A stretch of DNA of 64,000 bases from Actinoplanes ianthinogenes (GTDB taxonomy: Bacteria > Actinomycetota > Actinomycetes > Mycobacteriales > Micromonosporaceae): positions 2,745,501 through 2,809,500 of the forward strand of contig NZ_AP023356.1 in assembly GCF_018324205.1 (NCBI RefSeq), written 5' to 3'. How positions within the stretch are numbered: position 1 is the stretch's first letter; the number at the start of each line of letters is the position of its first letter. The translations under genes were made by a program, and so were the position numbers. Below are positions 32,400 through 57,357 of the stretch, one piece after another. Below the pieces are notes generated by a model. That model worked only from the letters and a program-made list of their open reading frames with translations, was not told the origin of the DNA and did not search any database.

Positions 32400-33149
32400 T
32401 TATCGGGTGAGATGGGTTCGGAGGAGGTCGATGATCTTGGGGGCGTGGTCGTTGAGGTAGAAGTGGCCGCCGGAGAAGACGCGCAGGGCGAACGGGCCGG
32501 TGGTGCGATCCGCCCAGGGGCGGGCCTCGGGCTCGCTGACCTGGTCGTCCAGGTCGCCGATCAGGGCGGTGACCGGGCAGCTCAGCGGCGGCCCGGGCTG
32601 GTATCGATAGGTTTCCGCGGCCCGGTAGTCGGCGCGCAGGGCCGGGAGGACGGTGCGCAGGATCTCCTCGTCGGCCAGGACGGCCGCGTCGGTGCCGCTC
32701 ATCCGGGCCAGGTCGGCGATCAGGCGGCGATCGTCGGCCAGGTGCATGCCCTCGTCGCGGACCCGGGTCGGCGCGCCGCGGCCGGAGACGAACAGGCCGG
32801 TCAGCTCGACGCCGGGCAACCGGCGGGCGACCTCGTAGGCGAGGCTGGCGCCCATGCTGTGGCCGAAGAAGGCGACCGGGCGGTCCAGCCACGGTTCGAC
32901 CTGCGGGACGATCATCTCGGCCAGCGAGATCAGGTCGCCGACGCACGGCTCGTGCCGGCGGTCCTGCCGGCCGGGATACTGCACGCCCAGCACCTCCACG
33001 TCCGGTGACAGGGCGCGGGAGACCGGGAAGAAGTAGGACGCCGACCCGCCGGCGTGCGGGAAGCAGACCAGCCGGGCGGGCGCGGACGGGGCCGGGTGGA
33101 AGGAGCGGATCCAGGCGCTGGTGTCGACCATCGGAGGCGAGATCGTCAT
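32400..33149 (-). CDS. Type II thioesterase of the starter operon
   Basis: A 249-aa editing hydrolase with LVCFPHAGGSASYF, nucleophile elbow GHSMG (Ser 98), the acid in GDLDDQ and catalytic His 229 in GGHFYL. It is the last gene of the starter operon, and its ATG overlaps the stop of the mutase E gene (ATGA). It resembles the 8472-9233 thioesterase along its length but differs at many positions, so it is a paralogue rather than a recent copy. Its place suggests it may clear wrongly loaded starters from the discrete or loading ACP; that division of labour is inference. Confidence 0.94.
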   Translation of the reverse strand: MTISPPMVDTSAWIRSFHPAPSAPARLVCFPHAGGSASYFFPVSRALSPDVEVLGVQYPGRQDRRHEPCVGDLISLAEMIVPQVEPWLDRPVAFFGHSMGASLAYEVARRLPGVELTGLFVSGRGAPTRVRDEGMHLADDRRLIADLARMSGTDAAVLADEEILRTVLPALRADYRAAETYRYQPGPPLSCPVTALIGDLDDQVSEPEARPWADRTTGPFALRVFSGGHFYLNDHAPKIIDLLRTHLTR

Positions 33150-34435
33150 GTCGGGGCTCCTGCTGGGGCGGTGTCGAAACAGCGGCGGACATAGGACAGG
33201 TCGTCGAGCAGGCCGGCTGAGGTGAGCGCGCGGGGGCGGCGGCGGGCGCGGGGCAGCGGCATCGAGCCGGTCTCGGCCCAGCGCAGGCGGCCGTCGTCGT
33301 CGAGGTAGCTGCGGGTCCGGCCCATGTTGTCCGGGTGCAGGCAGTACGGCACGTCCAGGATGCCGTGGCGGAACGCGGCGAGCAGCGCCCGGCCCAGGTC
33401 GGCGTCCAGGTTCAGCACGGCGTGCACCAGGGCGGCGGCTTCGGCGTACGTCTCGGAGTCGACCCCGGCGTCCAGCCGGACCGTGGACCGGACCGCGCCG
33501 GCCCGTTCCAGGGCGGTGACGTTCTCGGCGACGGTGGGGATCCGCCGGGCCTCGGCCTCGGTCTTGACGATGAGGCGTTCCGCGCCGGTCGTCACGGCCA
33601 GCTCGGCGGCGCGCTCCAGCAGCCGGTACGCCCCACCCGGGGTCTCCGGGTACATCCCCATGTAGGCGTAGACCACGACGTGCCAGTTCCGGGTGGGCAG
33701 CAACTCGGCGCAGAGCCGGCGCAACGCGAGCAGCGCCTCGACGTCCTGCTCGAAGCTGGTCTGCTGGGCGTAGCTGACCGACAGGCTGCGGATGCCGTGC
33801 TGGTGGAAGAAGAGCGCCTCGAGGACGCTGATCGCCACCAGCTGCCCGGGCGGGCAGAGCTGACCCATCATGCAGCCGCCGAACGTCTCCAGATGCGGTT
33901 CGATCCCCTGCTCGCGCAGGCCGGCGAAGAGTTCGGCGCCGCGCCGCCAGTTGGTCACCGACTCGGCCAGCGGGGTCCGCCCGTACGGCAGGCAGTACGA
34001 CACCGGCCCGCCCTCGGTGGCGTTGAGGCGCAGCCCGGTCAGGGCCGCGAAGATGTGCCCCGGCACCGCGGAGCCGTGCCGCACCTGGATCGGGAAGTCG
34101 TCGGCGCGGACCCCGTCGAGCAGCGCGCGGGTGACCGCGGGCGGATGGTTGACGATCGGGTAGCCGTTCAGCGGCACGCCCTCGGCCAGCGCGCGGTCGG
34201 CGGCGCGCAGCTCACCGACGCGGGTGTAACTGTCCAGCGTGACGGTGCCGACCGTGGTGGCCCGCGCCGCGCGGGTGGCGAGCAGGCCGGCCCGCATCCG
34301 GGCCGGGTCGCTGAACCCCATCCGGGGCTGGACGACCAGCCGGCCCCGGCCGCCGCGGCGGCGCACGAACTCCCCGAAGTCGACCGGCGGGGAGTCCGTG
34401 GCGCCGCCGCGGCTCGGTGTGTCGCCGAGGCTCAT
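33146..34435 (-). CDS. Glutamate mutase E (epsilon) subunit, VinI-like
   Basis: A 429-aa catalytic subunit of adenosylcobalamin-dependent glutamate mutase, which with the S subunit rearranges L-glutamate to 3-methylaspartate. TIM-barrel signatures include LVVQPRMGF, FPIQVRHGSAVPGHIF, TEGGPVSYCLPYGR, FGGCMMGQLCPPGQLVAIS and YAYMGMYPETP. In vicenistatin-type clusters this subunit (VinI) supplies the beta-amino-acid starter precursor. ATG at 34433-34435 overlaps the S-subunit stop (ATGA), and the pair is clearly co-translated. Somewhat shorter than catabolic MutE proteins (about 480 aa), as expected for the biosynthetic branch. Confidence 0.93.
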   Translation of the reverse strand: MSLGDTPSRGGATDSPPVDFGEFVRRRGGRGRLVVQPRMGFSDPARMRAGLLATRAARATTVGTVTLDSYTRVGELRAADRALAEGVPLNGYPIVNHPPAVTRALLDGVRADDFPIQVRHGSAVPGHIFAALTGLRLNATEGGPVSYCLPYGRTPLAESVTNWRRGAELFAGLREQGIEPHLETFGGCMMGQLCPPGQLVAISVLEALFFHQHGIRSLSVSYAQQTSFEQDVEALLALRRLCAELLPTRNWHVVVYAYMGMYPETPGGAYRLLERAAELAVTTGAERLIVKTEAEARRIPTVAENVTALERAGAVRSTVRLDAGVDSETYAEAAALVHAVLNLDADLGRALLAAFRHGILDVPYCLHPDNMGRTRSYLDDDGRLRWAETGSMPLPRARRRPRALTSAGLLDDLSYVRRCFDTAPAGAPT

Positions 34436-34860
34436 ACCGGCACCCCGACCCGGTCCGGCAGCGACCGGAGGAACTGCCCGAAGTCGGCCGGGGCGGGCGC
34501 CCCGTCCTCGAAGACCTCGGTGTATCCGGCCTCGCGCAGGTCGTTGCGGTAGGAGCCCTCGGCGACGCCGAGCTTGCCGCCGATCACCACCGGGAGGTCC
34601 CGGAGCTCGGGACAGTCCCGGACCGCGCGGATCACCCGCCGGCCGTCCTGATGGCCGTGCCCGTTGACCGAGGAGATCACGACCACGTCGGGCCGCAGCT
34701 CCCGGCACTCCTTGACCAGCAGGTCGTCGGGCACGCAGGGGCCCAGGTTGGTGACCGCGTAACCGTGCTCCTCCAGCAGCAGCTGGAGGTAGACCAGGTT
34801 CCAGGTGTGTGAGTCGGAAGCCACGGTGGAGACGATCGCCAGGTGGTTGCCGTTGGTCAC
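34432..34860 (-). CDS. Glutamate mutase S (sigma) subunit, B12-binding, VinH-like
   Basis: A 142-aa cobalamin-binding Rossmann-like protein. The B12 motif DxHxxG appears as D16-S-H18-T-W-N21: the cobalt-ligating His is kept and the final Gly is Asn. VVVISSVNGHG and VVIGGKLG supply the remaining cofactor contacts. It forms the active mutase with the E subunit downstream. GTG at 34858-34860 follows GAAGGAG, a good ribosome-binding site and the only non-overlapping start inside the operon apart from the ACP, 42 bp after the decarboxylase stop. Confidence 0.92.
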   Translation of the reverse strand: MTNGNHLAIVSTVASDSHTWNLVYLQLLLEEHGYAVTNLGPCVPDDLLVKECRELRPDVVVISSVNGHGHQDGRRVIRAVRDCPELRDLPVVIGGKLGVAEGSYRNDLREAGYTEVFEDGAPAPADFGQFLRSLPDRVGVPV

Positions 34861-34902
34861 AAGGACTCCTTCAGGGAGGTCGTGGTAATTCGGGATGTGT
34901 TG

Positions 34903-36156
34903 TCACATCCGCACGCGGGGACCCTCGCCGACCGACCAGGTGCGCTCGTGCTCAATCCGGGAGACGGAGAGCACCTCCGTGCCGCGGATCACCACCTCGG
35001 TCGGCGCCGGCCGGCCCAGGAACATCAGCAGGCTGGCGGTGGGCCCGTAGGCACCGGCGTTCGGGATTGCCACGGTGTCGCCGATCTCCAGATCGGGCAG
35101 GGCGATCTCCCGGCCGAGCACGTCGCCCGGCGTGCACAGCGGGCCGACCAGGCTGGCCTTGTGGGTCGGCTCGGCGTCCGGCTGCACCGCGACCGGCAGC
35201 AGCCGGCCCAGGCCGGACATGCCGCCGAAGGTGTTGATGCCGGCGTCGGCGATCACGAAGCCGCGGCCCCGGCTCTCCTTGATGTTGACCACCCGGGTGA
35301 CCAGCGTCCCGGACGCGCCGACCAGGTAACGGCCGGACTCGCAGGCGATCCGCGGACTGCCCTCGCGCCAGTCCGGGAAGTGCAGGTCCAGGGCGGCGGC
35401 CAGCTCGGCGCGCAGCTTCGGGTACGACGCCCGGGGGCCGGGCACCGCGTACGGCACCGAGAACCCGCCGCCGATGTCCAGGAACCGCATCGGCAGGTCG
35501 TGCTCGGCGGCCAGCTCGGCCGCCACGCTCAGCGTGTGCTGGAACTCGCCGATCAGGCTCTCCTCGTCCCGCGCGTTGCTGAGTGGGAAGAAGTGCAGGC
35601 CGGCCAGTTCGGTGCCGGGGACCGCGCGCAGCCGGGGCATCAGCTCGGCGAGCGTCTCGCTGTCGATGCCGAACTGCGACGGGGTGCCGGTCATCCGGAT
35701 GCTGGTGGTGGCCGACGCGGACACGTGGTTGATCCGCAGCAGCGCCTGGGCCACGACGCCGTGCCGGAGCGCGGCCGCGCCGATGTGCTCCAGGTCGGTC
35801 AGCGACTCGACGGAGAACATCCGCACCCCGGCCGCGATCGCGGTGTCCAGCTCGCCGTCGGTCTTGCCCGGCCCGGTGTACAGGGTCAGCGCCGGGTCGT
35901 GCCCGGCCGCGATCGACACGGACAGCTCGCCGGTGGAGCTGATCTCGGTACGGCAACCGTGGTCCGGCGTGCCGCGCAGCGCCCGCAGCAGTTCCGGGTG
36001 CGAGTTCGCCTTGACCGCGAAGAACAGCTCGAACTCCTCGGGCAGCGCGCCGAGCAGCTCGTCCCGGGCCGCCTCGACCTCGTCCAGGTCGTAGACGAAC
36101 AGCGGGGTGCCGTACTCCGCGGCGAGCCGGTCGGCGACGTCCTTGGGCAGGCTCAT
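34903..36156 (-). CDS. PLP-dependent decarboxylase (fold type III), VinO-like
   Basis: A 417-aa relative of diaminopimelate/ornithine decarboxylases. The PLP-binding Lys is K49 in FFAVKAN. GGGFSVPY binds the phosphate, and the ESGRYLVG and GPLCTPGD motifs complete the active site. In the vicenistatin pathway VinO decarboxylates the ACP-bound 3-methylaspartyl intermediate to 3-aminoisobutyryl-ACP; the same role is inferred here from its neighbours. ATG at 36154-36156 shares its A with the stop of the upstream adenylating enzyme (TGATG), which favours translational coupling. Confidence 0.92.
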   Translation of the reverse strand: MSLPKDVADRLAAEYGTPLFVYDLDEVEAARDELLGALPEEFELFFAVKANSHPELLRALRGTPDHGCRTEISSTGELSVSIAAGHDPALTLYTGPGKTDGELDTAIAAGVRMFSVESLTDLEHIGAAALRHGVVAQALLRINHVSASATTSIRMTGTPSQFGIDSETLAELMPRLRAVPGTELAGLHFFPLSNARDEESLIGEFQHTLSVAAELAAEHDLPMRFLDIGGGFSVPYAVPGPRASYPKLRAELAAALDLHFPDWREGSPRIACESGRYLVGASGTLVTRVVNIKESRGRGFVIADAGINTFGGMSGLGRLLPVAVQPDAEPTHKASLVGPLCTPGDVLGREIALPDLEIGDTVAIPNAGAYGPTASLLMFLGRPAPTEVVIRGTEVLSVSRIEHERTWSVGEGPRVRM

Positions 36157-37646
36157 CAGTCTGTCCCTTTCAGCATCTCGAGGAGTGCCTGCCGGGCGTT
36201 CTTGCCGTGCAGGGTGAGCGGGAAGGTCTCCAGGACCCGGCAGGCGGCCGGCACCTTGGCCGGTTCCAGCCGGATCGCCAGCTCCTTGATGACCACCTTC
36301 GGGGCGAGATCGGACTCGACGAAGACGGTCAGGTCGTAGCCGTCGCCGGGCGGCACCGCGGCGGCGGCCCGCACCCCGGCGATGTCCATCGCGGCGGCCT
36401 CGATCTCGGTGGTGCTCATCCGGATGCCGCGGCGCTTGAACATGTCGTCGCGGCGGCCCTCGAAGTACAGGTAGCCGTCGGCGTCGACGTTGCCGTAGTC
36501 GCCGGTGTGCAGGCGCAGCGCGCCGCTGCCGGTACGCCGGAACGTCTTCTCGGACAGCTCGGGCAGCCGCCAGTAGCCGGGCATCACGTGCGGCCCCTCC
36601 ACGCAGATCTCCCCGACCTCGCCGGTGGGCACCTCCACCCCGTCCGGGCCGAGGATCCGCACGGTGGTGCCGCGGAACGGGCGGCCGACCGACTCGGGAC
36701 GGTCCCGGTCCTCCTCCGGCGGCATCACGGTGATCCGCTTGCACTCGGTCTGGCCGTACTGGCGGACCACCCGGACCCCGGGGAACGTCTCGCGCAGCGC
36801 CTCGATGGTGGCGGCCGGCAGCGCGGCGCCGGTGTTGCTGATCAGCCGGACCGGCGGCATCGGATCGGTGGAGCGCTTGGCCAGCAACGTGATCATGGTG
36901 GCCAGCGACGGGACGATCGGGACGACGGTGGTGCCGGTCTCCCGCATCCGGCGCAGCAGCACCAGGTCCGACTCGTTGTCGGCGAGCACGATCTCGGACC
37001 GGCCGAGCGCGCAGAGCAGCACCTTGTAGAGGCCGTAGTCCCAGGAGAGCGGGAAGCGGCAGAACACCACGTCGTCCGGGCGGTAGTCCATCTCCGCCTG
37101 GATCGCCCGGGAGGCGAAGGTGACCTGGGCGTGCGGGGCCATCACCGCCTTCGGGCGGGCGGTGCTGCCGGAGGTGTAGATCAGCGCGGCCAGGTCGGTG
37201 GGCTGGACCTGGGTGGTCTGCGGCGAGCGCGGGCCGCGGGAGATGTAGAGCGTCTCCAGCGCGACGTCGTCGAAGTCGTGCACCGGGGCGAGGCCGAGCT
37301 CGCGCAGGTTGGGGGCCAGCTCCGGGGTGGCGATGATCAGCGTCGGGTCGGCGTCCTCGACCACCTGGGACAGGTGGTACTGCTTCATCGACTTGTTCAG
37401 CGGGACGAAGACGGCGCCGGCCCGGGACGCGCCGTAGAACATGGCGACCAGCTCGATGCGGGTCGGCGACTGCACCACGACCCGGTCGCCGGGGCTCACG
37501 CCGTGCGCGCGCAGCCAGGTGGCGAAGGCGTGCGCGCGGTTGGCGAGCTGGGCGTACGACCAGCGGGTGGTGGCGTCCCGGACTGCCCAGCGGGTCGGCG
37601 AGTCGGCCTCCGCCGCATCGAGGAGTTCGTGGACCAACTGGTTCAT
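36156..37646 (-). CDS. Adenylating enzyme for the beta-amino acid starter, VinN-like
   Basis: A 496-aa ANL-superfamily ligase: ALIYTSGSTARPKAV (P-loop), QYGQTECKR, LHTGDYGNVDADGYLYF and C-terminal Lys in LHGKNARQ. It would activate 3-methylaspartate as the adenylate and load it on the ACP at 39196. The segment FPLSWDYGLYK holds Asp 203 in the region where VinN-type beta-amino-acid enzymes place an acidic residue contacting the substrate amino group; this correspondence is by memory and needs alignment. ATG overlaps the stop of the next upstream gene (ATGA). Confidence 0.9.
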   Translation of the reverse strand: MNQLVHELLDAAEADSPTRWAVRDATTRWSYAQLANRAHAFATWLRAHGVSPGDRVVVQSPTRIELVAMFYGASRAGAVFVPLNKSMKQYHLSQVVEDADPTLIIATPELAPNLRELGLAPVHDFDDVALETLYISRGPRSPQTTQVQPTDLAALIYTSGSTARPKAVMAPHAQVTFASRAIQAEMDYRPDDVVFCRFPLSWDYGLYKVLLCALGRSEIVLADNESDLVLLRRMRETGTTVVPIVPSLATMITLLAKRSTDPMPPVRLISNTGAALPAATIEALRETFPGVRVVRQYGQTECKRITVMPPEEDRDRPESVGRPFRGTTVRILGPDGVEVPTGEVGEICVEGPHVMPGYWRLPELSEKTFRRTGSGALRLHTGDYGNVDADGYLYFEGRRDDMFKRRGIRMSTTEIEAAAMDIAGVRAAAAVPPGDGYDLTVFVESDLAPKVVIKELAIRLEPAKVPAACRVLETFPLTLHGKNARQALLEMLKGTD

Positions 37647-39199
37647 GACCGCTCTCCTGTCCCGAGCTGGGTGGTCGCCTCGGCGGTCAGCCGCAGGCGG
37701 TCGATCTTCTTGTTGGTGTTCAGCGGGAACTCGGTGACGTGGCGGTAGTGCTTCGGGATCATCTGCGCCGGAACGGTCCGTCCGATGTGCCGGGCCAGCA
37801 CGGCCGGCGATTGGCGAAGGCCGGTGTAGAAGACGAGCAGTTCGGTGGTGCCGCCGACCGCCGCGCCCACGGTCACCGCGTCTTCCACGCCGGGGCAGGA
37901 GCGCGCAGCGTGATCCAGCTCGCCGAGCTCCACCCGCAGGCCGTGCACCTGAACCTGCGAGTCGGCCCGGCCCAGATAAACGAGTTCGCCGGCCACCTCG
38001 CGGACCAGGTCACCGGTCCGGTAGTAGGTCCGTCCGTCGATCTCCAGGTAACGGCCGGCTTCGTGTCGGGGGTCGAGGTAACCGGCCGAGACCTGCGGAC
38101 CGGCGATGTACAACTCGCCCTCGATGATCAGCTGGTGGTGACCTTCGTGCAGGTGGCCCAGGGGCACCACCCCGTTCACGCCGACAGCCGTGGACACCGC
38201 CGGTGACCAGGTGTGCCGGTGCGTGGTGATGGTGATCTCGGTGGGGCCGTACACGTTGACCACCGAGGAGTGCGGCGCGGCGGCCTGCCAGTCGGCGGTG
38301 TCGGTCCAGCGCAGCGCCTCGCCGCCGAAGTAGGTCCAGCGCAGCGTGGGCATCGCGTTCGCGGTCAGCTTGCCGGTCCGGCGGACCAGGCCGATCGTGC
38401 TGGGCGCGGAGAACCACACGGTGACGCCGTGCTCGGCGACGAAGCGGGGCAGGTCCCGGTAGTGCGGGCCGAGGACGGCGACCAGCCGGGCGCCGGCGCC
38501 CCACGCGCACCACAGGTCGGAGACGGCCGAGTCCCAGTTGAGGTTGGCGGCCTGGGAGAACACGTCGTCGGCGGTGAAGTCGTACCACCGGTCCATCAGG
38601 TCGAAGTAGTGGGTGAGGTTGGCGTGGCTGAGCCGGACACCCTTGGGCGTGCCGGTCGAGCCGGAGGTGAACAGGATGTACGCGATGTCCTCCGGCCGCG
38701 ACCGCCACGGGTGGTCCAGGCGGTGCGCCGGGTCGGTCACGATCGGCCGGGTGACCTCGGCGTCCCCCGCGGCCACCAGGGTCGGCAGGTCGACGCCGTG
38801 CTCGCGCAGGGCCGGGAGCAGGGCGGCGCCCTCGGCGTCGACGATCAGCGCCCGGACCCCGGCCGCCCGGATCATCTCGACCAGGCGGGCGGCGGGGAAG
38901 CCGGTCAGCATCGGCGCCACGGTGGCCCCGGCATAGAGACAGGACAGGATGCCGAGGTACGCCTCCACGCCGCGTCCCGCCAGCACGGCGACCGGCGCCG
39001 GCCGGGGCAGCACCCGGCGCAGCGAGCCGGCCCACTGCAGCGCCAGCTCGTGCGCCTCGGTGTAGGTGACCGTGCGGTTGCCGGCCTGAACGGCCGTACC
39101 GTAAGGGTTGATCGACACACCGCGGGCGAAGCGGGCCTGGAGCCCGGAAGCGGCCTGGATCACCGCTCCCGGGACGGGCGCCATGTCGAGCGTCGTCAT
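37643..39199 (-). CDS. Adenylation enzyme for amino-capping, VinM-like
   Basis: A 518-aa stand-alone NRPS-type A domain: YILFTSGSTGTPKGV (A3), YGPTEIT (A5), YRTGDLVRE (A7), VQVHGLRVELGE (A8) and NTNKKIDR (A10). In vicenistatin-type systems VinM adds an alanine or similar residue to the amino group of the ACP-bound beta-amino acid, preventing premature cyclisation; the cap is later removed by a peptidase. The start is ATG at 39197-39199, overlapping the ACP stop (ATGA); an in-frame extension further upstream runs through the ACP gene and is spurious. Confidence 0.9.
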   Translation of the reverse strand: MTTLDMAPVPGAVIQAASGLQARFARGVSINPYGTAVQAGNRTVTYTEAHELALQWAGSLRRVLPRPAPVAVLAGRGVEAYLGILSCLYAGATVAPMLTGFPAARLVEMIRAAGVRALIVDAEGAALLPALREHGVDLPTLVAAGDAEVTRPIVTDPAHRLDHPWRSRPEDIAYILFTSGSTGTPKGVRLSHANLTHYFDLMDRWYDFTADDVFSQAANLNWDSAVSDLWCAWGAGARLVAVLGPHYRDLPRFVAEHGVTVWFSAPSTIGLVRRTGKLTANAMPTLRWTYFGGEALRWTDTADWQAAAPHSSVVNVYGPTEITITTHRHTWSPAVSTAVGVNGVVPLGHLHEGHHQLIIEGELYIAGPQVSAGYLDPRHEAGRYLEIDGRTYYRTGDLVREVAGELVYLGRADSQVQVHGLRVELGELDHAARSCPGVEDAVTVGAAVGGTTELLVFYTGLRQSPAVLARHIGRTVPAQMIPKHYRHVTEFPLNTNKKIDRLRLTAEATTQLGTGERS

Positions 39200-39444
39200 G
39201 AGACCGGCTCGACCATCTTCGACACGCTTTCCCAGAGGGCGCCCGGGGTGGCGAAGGTCTGCATGTTCAACATGTCGTCGAGGAAGCGCACCTGGTATTC
39301 GGCCTCCAGAACACCCATCATCTCGATGATTCCCATCGAGTCCAGGCCGAGGTCGCGGAGGCTGGTGTCCGGTTCGAGCTGCTCGTCGGCGTCCAGGAAC
39401 GGAACGAACCGGCGCAGGATCTCCTCGAAATTGGCGTCCCACAT
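39196..39444 (-). CDS. Discrete acyl carrier protein for the starter, VinL-like
   Basis: An 82-aa ACP. LGLDSMG with phosphopantetheine Ser 36, followed by the helix IIEMMGVLEAEY typical of free-standing carriers. It holds the aminoacyl starter while it is capped and decarboxylated. ATG at 39442-39444 follows GAGGAG by 8 nt. An in-frame ATG at 39475-39477 overlapping the AT stop (TGATG) would add 11 residues and cannot be excluded. Confidence 0.93.
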   Translation of the reverse strand: MWDANFEEILRRFVPFLDADEQLEPDTSLRDLGLDSMGIIEMMGVLEAEYQVRFLDDMLNMQTFATPGALWESVSKMVEPVS

Positions 39445-39476
39445 GTCACTGGCTCCTCTGTCGTAAAAAATGGTCA

Positions 39477-40436
39477 TCAGGCCGCGACACGGCGGCGCGC
39501 TTGCATCACGGAGCGCGGGTTGGCCCCGACGACGGTGAAGGCGGTGGTGGTGCAGGGCACCCGGGTGAACAGGCTGTCGGCGCCGGCCACCCGCAGCGTG
39601 CCGACGCCGAGGCCGCGCAGCGTGGCGACCACGTCCGGCCAGCGCACCGGCTGGACGAAGCCGTCCAGCAGCCACTCGCGGACCTCGGCCGCCGTGCCGC
39701 GCAGGCCGCCGTCCAGGTCGGCGACGAGCGGCAGCTCCGGGTCGGTGAATCGCATCCCGGCGACCACCTCGGCCTCCGCCCGGCGGCGCAACTCCCCGAA
39801 CGCGCGGGAGTGCATCGGCGGGCGCAGCGTGTACAGCGGCAGGCCACCGATCGACCGGAGTCGCTGGGACAGCCACTCCAGGCGGTGCTCGCGCAGCGAC
39901 AGCATGGTGAAGTCGTCGTCGACGTAGCAGGAGATGTCGTACCACTCGCCGGCCTCGTCCAGCTCGGCGAGGATCTCGGCGAGCCGGTCCGGCGCGGTGC
40001 GGGCGAAGGACTGGGTGACCACGTCGGTGTGGTGGGTGGCGAAGTAATCGGTCATCAGCCGGGCGAACCCGGCGGTCATCCGGACCGCGTCGGCGAAACA
40101 GAGCGACCCGGCCCAGACGGCGGCGGCCTTGCCGCCGAAGCTCGGGCCGGTCACCGCGGCCGGCCGCCGGTCGTCCTGGTCGGCGTGCCAGTCGGCCAGG
40201 GCCAGGCAGTTCACCAGGAAGGCGAGCTGCGCGACCTCGCTGTAGTCACCCGGGGTCTCGCGGTAGCGGCGGACCAGCGAGTAGCCGAGCACCTCGTCCG
40301 CCTCGGCGACCCGGCGGCGGGCGAAGGCATTGCCGACCATGAACCGGGAAACCTCGTCGAATGACGTCGGACCCATTCCGGGGAATACCAATGCCGTCTC
40401 GTTACGGATTTCCTGGGACATGTCCTCGATCCCCAT
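39477..40436 (-). CDS. Discrete acyltransferase for starter transfer, VinK-like
   Basis: A 319-aa stand-alone AT of the FabD fold. VFPGMGPTS near the N-terminus, nucleophile Ser 99 in TGPSFGGKAA and His 209 in RPPMHSRAF form the catalytic pair. It lacks the HAFH/YASH extender-selectivity motif of modular ATs, as expected for an enzyme that moves a dipeptidyl starter from the discrete ACP to the loading ACP of PKS-1. ATG at 40434-40436 is preferred; a second ATG five codons on (40419-40421) is also possible. First gene of the eight-gene starter operon, 64 bp after the PKS-4 stop. Confidence 0.9.
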   Translation of the reverse strand: MGIEDMSQEIRNETALVFPGMGPTSFDEVSRFMVGNAFARRRVAEADEVLGYSLVRRYRETPGDYSEVAQLAFLVNCLALADWHADQDDRRPAAVTGPSFGGKAAAVWAGSLCFADAVRMTAGFARLMTDYFATHHTDVVTQSFARTAPDRLAEILAELDEAGEWYDISCYVDDDFTMLSLREHRLEWLSQRLRSIGGLPLYTLRPPMHSRAFGELRRRAEAEVVAGMRFTDPELPLVADLDGGLRGTAAEVREWLLDGFVQPVRWPDVVATLRGLGVGTLRVAGADSLFTRVPCTTTAFTVVGANPRSVMQARRRVAA

Positions 40437-40500
40437 TCGAGTCAACTCTTACATTTCAATTTTCCGCTGGTTGAGGGGCGGATATAAGCCCCTAGCGCCC

Positions 40501-40506
<6 letters not shown>
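40437..40506 (-). promoter_or_regulatory. Putative promoter of the starter operon
   Basis: The gap between PKS-4 and the discrete AT carries two close direct repeats, TAGCG at 40493-40497 and TATCG at 40502-40506 (on the minus strand GATAGGGGC and CTAGGGGC), followed on the minus strand by TTATATCC and an unusually AT-rich stretch (GAAAATTGAAATGTAA). This resembles a SARP-type repeat over -35 with a -10 behind it. The operon could also be read from the PKS transcript. Confidence 0.4.
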
Positions 40507-57323
<16,817 letters not shown>

Positions 57324-57357
57324 CAGGGTCACCGATCCTTCGCGTCTAGCGGGGCGG

